Source of the DNA: Candidatus Latescibacterota bacterium | Lineage (GTDB): Bacteria; Latescibacterota; UBA2968 | Assembly: GCA_022823725.1 (NCBI GenBank) | Contig: JAJEHL010000049.1 | Location: 310,001-374,000, forward strand | Direction of reading: 5' to 3' | Length of the DNA stretch: 64,000 nucleotides | In this document: piece by piece, positions 36,124 through 42,741 of the stretch | Position numbering within the stretch: the stretch's first letter is position 1 | How the letters are laid out: every line of letters starts with the position of its first letter | The notes under the pieces: generated by a model | What the model saw: the letters and a program-made list of their open reading frames with translations, nothing else | What the model was told of the DNA's origin: nothing | Database searches by the model: none | Position numbers and translations under genes: made by a program

Positions 36124-36971
36124 TCCTTCTTACCTCCTTCTCGTATATCCTCATCAGACGTAAGCCCCTCCCGGGCGATCCAGGATCTGTCCCATTTTTG
36201 GCCGCCGATGAGGCCGCCATCGACGACGAGGGCGTGGCCGTTGACAAATGAGGCGTGATCGCTGGCGAGATAGAGGGCGGCGTGTGCGATGTCTTCGGGT
36301 TGCCCCGCGCGATGGATAGGTTGTCCGCCAGCGAGTTTTTCGGTCATGAGTTGATATGCTTTGTCGGATTCTTCGGGCGCGAGGTCCAATGCGGGAGCAA
36401 ATATGGGGGTGGCAATGCCACCGGGGCATATACAGTTGACGCGGATGTTGTGAGGTCCCAATTCCATTGCCGTTGTGCGGGTGAGATGTATGACGGCGGC
36501 TTTACATGCGCTGTACACATGCGGCCCATAGCCCGTGCGAAGGCCCGCGACGGAACCCGTGCTGATGATGCTGCCCGATCCCTGTTTTTTCATTACGGGA
36601 GATGCGTGCTTGATGCCCATGAAGACGCCGCGCAGGAGAATGCTTACGGTTTTGTCAAAACCCCGCATGGATGTTTCTTCGACAGGTCCCGCTACACCGC
36701 CGTATCCGGCGTTGTTAAAGAGGCAATCCAGGCGTCCAAAGTGCGAGACCGCGAGGTTAATCACTGCTTTGATATCGGGTTCCCGTCTCACATTGGTGTG
36801 CTGGAAGATGGCGTTGGAGCCGAGTTCTTCCGCGACGGTCTGACCTTTATCTTCCTGGATGTCTGCGATGACGACTTGCGCGCCTTCTCGAACAAAGAGG
36901 CGAGCAGTTGCGCGACCAATGCCGCTCGCGCCACCCGTGATGATCGCGACTTTTTCTTTGAGTAATTCCAT
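36120..36971 (-). CDS. Short-chain dehydrogenase/reductase
   Basis: The 283-residue protein has the Rossmann motif TGGASGIGRATA at residue 12, NNAGYG near 90, the catalytic Ser in STGSVAGL near 140, and YSACK near 156. It should oxidise or reduce a sugar or alcohol with NAD(P). It is the first gene of the ribose-type importer operon, and an array of AATTAGTATG boxes lies about 70-100 bases upstream. It probably acts on the imported sugar or its derivative. Confidence 0.9.
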   Translation of the reverse strand: MELLKEKVAIITGGASGIGRATARLFVREGAQVVIADIQEDKGQTVAEELGSNAIFQHTNVRREPDIKAVINLAVSHFGRLDCLFNNAGYGGVAGPVEETSMRGFDKTVSILLRGVFMGIKHASPVMKKQGSGSIISTGSVAGLRTGYGPHVYSACKAAVIHLTRTTAMELGPHNIRVNCICPGGIATPIFAPALDLAPEESDKAYQLMTEKLAGGQPIHRAGQPEDIAHAALYLASDHASFVNGHALVVDGGLIGGQKWDRSWIAREGLTSDEDIREGGKKE

Positions 36972-37037
36972 TAATAGCCCTCTTTATACGTCTTTGGGTG
37001 TCAAACATACCCTATTTGGATGATTGGATATGATGTT

Positions 37038-37075
37038 CATACTAATTTTACATAAATTAGTATGAAATTAGTATG
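37038..37075 (-). promoter_or_regulatory. Candidate operator: three copies of an AAATTAGTATG box
   Basis: CATACTAATTT (37038-37048) and AAATTAGTATG (37054-37064) are a perfect 11-base inverted repeat with a 5-base loop, and a third AAATTAGTATG (37065-37075) follows directly. It lies upstream of the SDR-ABC importer operon and about 35 bases downstream of the PhyH stop. Such a spaced palindrome with an extra half-site is typical of a repressor operator, for instance of a LacI-, GntR- or AraC-type regulator; no such gene is adjacent. Confidence 0.6.
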
Positions 37076-37109
37076 AGTATCATCAATTGCACCTGTTGTG
37101 ATCTGATAA

Positions 37110-37985
37110 TCAGGCAAGAGCCAGATCTTCCTGCCAGACAGGTGGCCTGACGAGGGGCAGGTGGTTTTCTTCACACCAGGGTTTGAGCGGAGTTTCACCG
37201 CCGCTGGTTTGATATTCTTCTGTTTTGACCAGTGTTTCGCCAAGGAGGTACTGGCCCAATGGATCGAGTTTGTCTAATAACGATTGGGATTGTACGCGGT
37301 AATCTATCGGTGCGAGCCATCTGTAGCCATAACCGAACATGATGACTTTGCGGGTCTGGTCGGACAGGTTGACACCGCCAGCGTGATAGGTTCGGTTTTC
37401 AAAGATGAGACAGTCTCCAGGTTCGAGATGCGGTTCGAGTGCGCCTTCTGGGTCGCCATTGGGAGGAATGTCAAGTGGTTTTCGCAGGAGATTACTGCCG
37501 GGCACGACGAGGGTGGCACCCGCATTGGATTTGGTGAGGTCCGTGAGATAATAAGCGCATTTGAGCATGCCTCTGGGCGCTGCGTGCTGGAGGTCGTTGT
37601 TGAGGCGGCCGTAATCGCGATGCCAGTTTGGTGCTCGGGCAAAATCGGGCGTGCCGGGCGGGTCGGGGTGTTTGTATATCAGGTGTGAGGTGGTGAGGTG
37701 GAGATATGCGCCGAGAAATTGCACGACCATGGGGAAGATTGTAGGATGTGTGAGGAGTGGCAGAAAGGCGTCGTCTAAGGCGATGCAGTTGCGAAAGCCA
37801 TCGTAATATCCATTTTCGCGCGTTTGGCGGCTTGTTTTTATGTCGCTGTCAATGAGTTGGTCGCATATTTCGAGAAGGTGTGCGACCGTTTTTTTATCGA
37901 GTGCCCGGCGCACAATCAAACAGCCCTTTTCATCGAACTCCCGGATGGTTTCTTTGGGGAGGATATTCCAATTGGGAGTGGTCAT
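37110..37985 (-). CDS. Phytanoyl-CoA dioxygenase (PhyH) family protein
   Basis: The 291-residue protein has the jelly-roll of iron/2-oxoglutarate oxygenases. The iron ligands are the HxD in NWHRDYGR near residue 121 and the distal His in ENRTYHAGGVN near residue 197; the oxoglutarate-binding Arg is in TRKVIMFGYG. PhyH proteins hydroxylate diverse small molecules and are greatly expanded in environmental FCB-like bacteria; the substrate cannot be told. It lies downstream of the RhuM remnants and upstream of the SDR importer operon, with the candidate operator in between. Confidence 0.88.
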   Translation of the reverse strand: MTTPNWNILPKETIREFDEKGCLIVRRALDKKTVAHLLEICDQLIDSDIKTSRQTRENGYYDGFRNCIALDDAFLPLLTHPTIFPMVVQFLGAYLHLTTSHLIYKHPDPPGTPDFARAPNWHRDYGRLNNDLQHAAPRGMLKCAYYLTDLTKSNAGATLVVPGSNLLRKPLDIPPNGDPEGALEPHLEPGDCLIFENRTYHAGGVNLSDQTRKVIMFGYGYRWLAPIDYRVQSQSLLDKLDPLGQYLLGETLVKTEEYQTSGGETPLKPWCEENHLPLVRPPVWQEDLALA

Positions 37986-38002
37986 TTTGAGGTCCTTTTC
38001 AA

Positions 38003-38257
38003 TCAGGTCTCAGGTAAGTAGCCTTCCAATGTTTTGGTTTCTCTATCAAAATCAGATTCAATCAAAAGATTCTGGATAATTCGGTATTTTTCAAACTCGC
38101 TTTTGGCATTGTAATTTTTATCATCGGCGGCAGTTATTCGAAATCTCCGAATAACTGAATTTTGCTGTAATTCGCTGGAATCAAAGATGTTTTTCAGATA
38201 GGTACAGATAAACCTCTTATGAAAAAGATCATTAGGCATCTTTAGCAACGAATTCAT
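38003..38257 (-). pseudogene. RhuM-family remnant, internally deleted
   Basis: The 84-residue frame joins an N-terminal RhuM block (LKNIFDSSELQQNSVIRRFR then TAADDKNYN) directly to the C-terminal block EFEKYRIIQNLLIESDFDRE. The intact family has the YNLDAIIAVGYRVNS block and about 200 further residues between them. RhuM proteins are virulence- or phage-associated and of unclear function. Its ATG overlaps the stop of the second remnant just upstream (38254-38257). It looks like a deletion relic, although the frame remains open. Confidence 0.7.
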
Positions 38258-38445
38258 GACAAATCATTTGGCCATTGGCGAAATTGCGTGGCGCGTCTGG
38301 AGTTTACCCGATAACCGACCGGGATGATGGTGTCGAGGTTGTAGAAATCCAGATCACGTTCTACATCGCGATTTCCTTCCCTTTGAACTGTTCGGAAATT
38401 CCGAATAGTTGCGTTTTTAGTCAGTTCTCCAGACGCGAATCTGTA
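38254..38445 (-). pseudogene. Second RhuM-family remnant, N-terminally truncated
   Basis: Reading the minus strand from about 38445 gives a frame without a start: SGELTKNATIRNFRTVQREG, then NRDVERDLDFYNLDTIIPVG, then YRVNSRRATQFRQW and a stop at 38254. The YNLD-II-VGYRVNS-ATQFR-W block is diagnostic of RhuM. It comes from a different copy than the remnant below it, since both contain the early NIF/SGEL-like block. Its upstream edge merges with the 10-base intergenic repeat at 38431-38462. Confidence 0.75.
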
Positions 38446-38462
38446 TCTATCTGTGTAATCTG
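38431..38462. repeat. Copy of the 10-base intergenic repeat
   Basis: On the minus strand the bases read GATTACACAG, ATAGATACAG, ATTCGCGTCT: imperfect 10-mers of the same type as at 25321 and 41545. It marks the boundary between the sulfatase gene and the RhuM remnants. Confidence 0.55.
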
Positions 38463-38469
38463 AGGATAT

Positions 38470-40170
38470 TTATTTTAATGTCAACATCACGCGCCGCACA
38501 TCCATCACCTGAGTATTGGATACGTCAAGGGCGCGCAAGGTCAAGGTGCCTCTGTCCCCATTTAGATGGATCGTACCCAGTGTCAATGGCTCAAAATCCT
38601 TCACGTAGGACTCGCCGCCGCGCGGCCAGCGATCATCTGCTGCGCCGATTAGTGGTGGGTCGTGTGCGTCGGTTACCTGTCCTTGCACTTTTGTTACCTG
38701 CCCTTGCGAGGGGTGAAATGATAGCTCAATGGTTGACCCTATATCTTCCTCTGGACACGTATAATAAACCGCCGCTTCATAGTCGCCAGTTGCTCCGACT
38801 TCAATCTCCCAGGTCATCCGGTCACCCACCTGGGTCCAGTGTGTGAAATAAGAACAGTTGGGCGCGCCGGCACTGCGCTGGACTGTGCCGTGATGCACCC
38901 CGTCTCGCGCGGGCAAGCGGGTCGTTTTCCAGTAGCCCGTGGCAAAGGGGCGGTCGTCGTTGACGGGCAAGACTTCGGCGTGATATTTTGCCGTCGCATC
39001 TGACAATGCCGCATGTACATCGGGGTGTTCTTCGGATACATCTGTTGTCTGTCCGCCATCGGCGATCATATCGTACAACTTGCCCTCTGTATCCAATCGG
39101 AATCGCTGATTGCGCGCGCTCAATTGTGCCCGCTGGTGTGATAGAATGACGCGGTCAGACCATTCGACATCTTCGCCCAATAGCAGGGGTTTGAGGCTGC
39201 GTCCATCTATGGGTTTTTCGACTTTCAAGTCGATATCCGCGAGGTCTGCAAATGTGGGCAATAAATCAATCGCCCCGGCGATTTCTTCAATGACTGTACC
39301 CGCTTGAATATGCCCCTTCCAGCGCATCAAGCCCGCTACGCGCACGCCGCCTTCATCTGTGGATCCCTTTGTGCCCTTCATCCCGCCATTCCATCGCGCA
39401 CCATTGGGGCCATTGTCTCCAAAATAAAATACAATGGTATCTTCCGCGATTTCCAATTCGTCGAGTTTGTCGAGTAATCGCCCCACGTTCCAATCGATAT
39501 TTTCGCATAGAGCCAGTGCCGCCCGCGTGCGGTCTATGTCTTCCTGGTTGGGGCTGGTCGCCAGCATCTCAATCGGTTTGTCGCGGAATGGATCGTAGAA
39601 CTCGTCGGGTACCTGAAATGGGGTGTGTGGGATATTGTAGGGGAGATAGCAGAAGAACGGTTGATCTCGTTCGACATTTTCTGCCATAAAATCCATGGCG
39701 CGATCTGTACACTCATCAGGTAAGTATCCCGTTCCGCGGGTGAGTTCGCCGTTGTGTTCGAGTTCGGCATCGAAATATTGTCCCCAGTGTCCGGAACAGA
39801 ACCCAAAAAACTCGTCAAATCCCCGTGCGTTCGGATGATAGGGATGTTGCGTGCCATTGTGCCACTTGCCATAAGCCCCTGTGGCGTATCCGGCGGCTTT
39901 GAACACGTCGGCAATTGTTGTTTCATCGAGGTTTAGTCGCTCGGCGCCCGTGCTCACGCCGTGGACACCGCCGCGCAGATGATAGCGTCCTGTCAAAAAC
40001 TCTGCTCGCGTGGGCGCGCATACCGGGCAGACGAAAAATCGGTCGAATAGCGCGCCATCTCGTGCGAGAGAATCCACATTTGGCGTGTTGAGATTTGTGT
40101 TGCCGTGTACACTCAAATCGCCCCAACCCTGATCGTCGGTCAAGATTACGAGAATATTTGGTCTGGTCAT
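38470..40170 (-). CDS. Type I sulfatase (arylsulfatase-like)
   Basis: The 566-residue protein has the alkaline-phosphatase-superfamily sulfatase fold. NILVILTDDQG supplies metal-binding Asp residues, and the activation motif C-x-P-x-R is in CAPTRAEFLTGRY with Cys51 as the formylglycine site. YGKWHNG and the metal-binding FYFGDNGPNG near residue 265 follow. It hydrolyses sulfate esters, probably of a polysaccharide. No secretion signal is visible. A C-terminal domain of about 150 residues after residue 400 may bind glycan. Its ATG overlaps the stop of the second sulfatase gene by 4 bases. No sulfatase-maturation enzyme is encoded nearby. Confidence 0.92.
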   Translation of the reverse strand: MTRPNILVILTDDQGWGDLSVHGNTNLNTPNVDSLARDGALFDRFFVCPVCAPTRAEFLTGRYHLRGGVHGVSTGAERLNLDETTIADVFKAAGYATGAYGKWHNGTQHPYHPNARGFDEFFGFCSGHWGQYFDAELEHNGELTRGTGYLPDECTDRAMDFMAENVERDQPFFCYLPYNIPHTPFQVPDEFYDPFRDKPIEMLATSPNQEDIDRTRAALALCENIDWNVGRLLDKLDELEIAEDTIVFYFGDNGPNGARWNGGMKGTKGSTDEGGVRVAGLMRWKGHIQAGTVIEEIAGAIDLLPTFADLADIDLKVEKPIDGRSLKPLLLGEDVEWSDRVILSHQRAQLSARNQRFRLDTEGKLYDMIADGGQTTDVSEEHPDVHAALSDATAKYHAEVLPVNDDRPFATGYWKTTRLPARDGVHHGTVQRSAGAPNCSYFTHWTQVGDRMTWEIEVGATGDYEAAVYYTCPEEDIGSTIELSFHPSQGQVTKVQGQVTDAHDPPLIGAADDRWPRGGESYVKDFEPLTLGTIHLNGDRGTLTLRALDVSNTQVMDVRRVMLTLK

Positions 40171-41516
40171 TGTGTCTCCTTTTTTATTTCATCATATTCC
40201 GGATTTACACACTGTTCTCCCCACCTCTTCAGCGCCCATCGCAAGCCGGTTTCGGGTTCGGGATATTGGCCTTTGTCATCGGTCTGTGCAATCCACTGGG
40301 TCAGAATATCGCGGTGGTGTTGCAGGGCTTCGGCATGGTCTGGATCATCTACGAGATTGTTCACCTCTTCGGGGTCGGCGTCACAATCGTAAAACTCTTC
40401 TGCGATGCGTTCTTCTGCCCAAAAAAATGCCTGCTCGGGCGTGAGTTCGCCATTGGCATTCATGGTGCGTATCAGTTCCATATAATCCGATCCATCCCGG
40501 TACTGCGCCTGCATAAAGGGCCGATCGGTCATAAAGTTCCGCACATAGCGATACCGCTGGGTGCGCACTGTGCGCATGCGATCTATTGTGAAATCGCAGC
40601 GATCCTTTGCGGCAATTACGTAGTCCCGCTCGACGAAATGGTCGCCAAACACATTTTGGCCTTCCATGTAATCGGGTACATCGAGGCCAGCGAGCGCGAG
40701 TGAGGTGGGACCGATGTCAATGCCACTGACCAGGTCGGAGCGCACGCTTCCGGGTTTTACGACATCTGTATCGCCTTGCCATGAAATTATCAATGGGGCT
40801 TTGTGGCCGCCTTCATAGATAAATTGCTTGTGCCGCGGCAACCGCATCCCGTGATCGCTGAAGAAAAATATGATCGTATTTTCGCGCAATCCATCTTCTT
40901 CTAATCGCTCCAAAATCCATCCCACCTGCCGGTCTGTGTGCAGGATACAGTCGTAGTGCAGGGCAATTTCTCTGCGGATGATTTCGTGGTCGGGATAGAA
41001 CGATGGCACGGGTACCGAGGCGGGATCAATGCCCGGTCCTTTGAGCAAGCCTATGCTTTTGCCGCCCCGAAGCTGAATTTGTCCGAAGAACGGTTGGTCG
41101 TGTGGACAGCCCGACCAGTCGCTTCCATCTTTTGCCCCTTTGAAATCCATGCTTCCATGGTGGTTAAATAAGGTATCTAACTCAAAGACAAAGTTATAAT
41201 GCGTTTTGCCTTCGTTAAATGTGTAATATCCGGCGTCTCGAAAATACTCGGGAATTGTCTTTATCCCTTCGGGCAAACGGGGGTATGAACTGGTGTGGTT
41301 GTGCGCGCCTATGGTGGTTTGATACATTCCCGTAATTGTCGCCGAGCGAGAAGGCGAGCACACGCCAGAGGTTTGATACGCCCGATCAAATTTTACGCCC
41401 GAAGCCGCGAGCGCGTCTATATTCGGTGTTTGTATGGTCTGATCGCCATAACAACTCATCCACGGGTTCACATCTTCGAGAAAAAGCCAGAGGACATTCG
41501 GACGGGGGTTCGACAT
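40167..41516 (-). CDS. Type I sulfatase (second copy)
   Basis: The 449-residue protein has NVLWLFLEDVNPWMS near the start, the activation motif CSPSRSATITG with Cys53 for formylglycine, and the metal-binding segment FFFSDHGMRLPRHK near residue 215. It lacks the C-terminal extension of its neighbour and is not simply a duplicate. It is the first gene of the sulfatase pair. Its likely substrate is a sulfated sugar; no signal peptide is evident. Confidence 0.92.
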   Translation of the reverse strand: MSNPRPNVLWLFLEDVNPWMSCYGDQTIQTPNIDALAASGVKFDRAYQTSGVCSPSRSATITGMYQTTIGAHNHTSSYPRLPEGIKTIPEYFRDAGYYTFNEGKTHYNFVFELDTLFNHHGSMDFKGAKDGSDWSGCPHDQPFFGQIQLRGGKSIGLLKGPGIDPASVPVPSFYPDHEIIRREIALHYDCILHTDRQVGWILERLEEDGLRENTIIFFFSDHGMRLPRHKQFIYEGGHKAPLIISWQGDTDVVKPGSVRSDLVSGIDIGPTSLALAGLDVPDYMEGQNVFGDHFVERDYVIAAKDRCDFTIDRMRTVRTQRYRYVRNFMTDRPFMQAQYRDGSDYMELIRTMNANGELTPEQAFFWAEERIAEEFYDCDADPEEVNNLVDDPDHAEALQHHRDILTQWIAQTDDKGQYPEPETGLRWALKRWGEQCVNPEYDEIKKETQ

Positions 41517-41544
41517 TTTTTACTCCTTTGATCACGGATTAAAT

Positions 41545-41568
41545 GGATGACGCGGATAGACGCGGATT
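41545..41568. repeat. Copy of the 10-base intergenic repeat
   Basis: GGATGACGCG and GATAGACGCG are tandem 10-mers followed by GATTG, in the intergenic region between the M48 peptidase stop and the sulfatase start. It matches the copies at 25321 and 38431. Confidence 0.6.
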
Positions 41569-41610
41569 GTAAACCACTCCGTTGATGAGTTGCCAGCGCA
41601 GTTGTATCCA

Positions 41611-41630
41611 TTCGTCTATTCGTCTATTCG
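41611..41630. repeat. TTCGTCTA tandem repeat overlapping the M48 gene end
   Basis: Two copies of TTCGTCTA plus TTCG. On the minus strand this reads CGAATAGACGAATAG, which encodes the last residues and the stop of the M48 protein. A second copy of the double repeat is at 50291-50306. Confidence 0.65.
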
Positions 41631-42737
41631 TTTACACTGGCCCGCGCGAATTGCTTGTGCGAAACGCGCCCAGGTTGAGTCGGAGACAATTGGAATGGGA
41701 TCGACTTTCAGGGAATCTAAATAGGGCGATAGTGAACGAATGCGATTTTTTGTCAAGGGGTGGGTTGAAGCATAGACCAGACCATCTGGCATATCTCCCG
41801 TTATTTCGAGAAGGATTTCAAATGCTTCGACCATTCCTTTTGGGTCGATTTTCGCATCCAGGATCATTTTCATGCCCTCGATATCAGCAGAGGACTCGTG
41901 GTCTCTCGAAAAACGCAGGGCACCTGCCAGGGCGGCCCCGTCAAGCACATAGTCCAGACCTTCACCACCTCCGGAAATAGCTGCAATAAGTGTGCGCGTG
42001 GACATTTCTCGCAAGACAGCCCGCGTGCCGTGTCTTTGGACGACATGTTGCATCTCGTGTGCGATTATACCGGCGATTTGCTCGGCGGATTTTACGCGCT
42101 TTAGAAAACCGGTTGTAATTGCCATATAGCCGCCGGGAAGCGCGAAGGCATTTACGTGGGCGTTCTTGACGACGTAAATGCGAAATGTATAGGGCAAGTT
42201 TGTCGGTGCGGTCAAACGGGTGCCGATTTCATCAAAGACCTCAGTATAAATTTCATCCTGGCAGCGGTCTTTTTTTGGGGCGATATACGCGACAACGGAT
42301 CGGCCAAGTGATTCTTCCCAGACAACGGGCGCAATGTGTGCGATGCCATCGATGAACACGGGTAGAATATGGCCGTAGAGCAGCCAGATAATAAACACAA
42401 TAGAAACAAAAGAAAAACCGACAAGAGGCACTCGATACCGGCGAAGTCTGGGATTGTGAAAGCCCGAAATGGGGTTGCGTTCTCGAATGACCTCCAGAAT
42501 TTGCACATCGTCTATTACCAGTGCTTGCCCAAAGGTATCGCTCTTTTCAAACCTGACCAATTCTCCGCTGTGAAAGCCCTCGGTCTGACGAAAACTTCCG
42601 TAAGTCCAGATTTCAGATGGGCGATCTGAAAATATTACCTCAAGACCATTCGCCAAAACTTCTATCTGCACGGTATGGGGCTGTGCAGTTTGTCCATCGT
42701 AAAAGTGCGCGTGCCACCTGTGTGTATCTCGTGCCAT
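41616..42737 (-). CDS. M48-family metallopeptidase, membrane-anchored
   Basis: The product has about 373 residues if started at the ATG at 42737; an in-frame TTG at 42752 would overlap the previous gene. A beta-rich N-terminal domain (residues 1-90) is followed by one membrane helix (FVSIVFIIWLLYGHILPVF) and an M48 peptidase domain with the zinc motif HEMQH in AGIIAHEMQHVVQRHG, third-ligand region DHESSADIEG and substrate-pocket segment HPLTKNRI. Such peptidases degrade or trim periplasmic proteins. The partner gene upstream encodes a DUF898 protein; DUF898/YjgN and M48 pairs occur in other bacteria. The final residues come from a short repeat. Confidence 0.85.
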   Translation of the reverse strand: MARDTHRWHAHFYDGQTAQPHTVQIEVLANGLEVIFSDRPSEIWTYGSFRQTEGFHSGELVRFEKSDTFGQALVIDDVQILEVIRERNPISGFHNPRLRRYRVPLVGFSFVSIVFIIWLLYGHILPVFIDGIAHIAPVVWEESLGRSVVAYIAPKKDRCQDEIYTEVFDEIGTRLTAPTNLPYTFRIYVVKNAHVNAFALPGGYMAITTGFLKRVKSAEQIAGIIAHEMQHVVQRHGTRAVLREMSTRTLIAAISGGGEGLDYVLDGAALAGALRFSRDHESSADIEGMKMILDAKIDPKGMVEAFEILLEITGDMPDGLVYASTHPLTKNRIRSLSPYLDSLKVDPIPIVSDSTWARFAQAIRAGQCKRIDE

Positions 42738-42741
42738 AGAT

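Noticed and set aside
38275-38463. A 62-codon plus-strand frame.
   Set aside because: The minus strand here carries clear RhuM signatures, so the plus-strand frame is a shadow.
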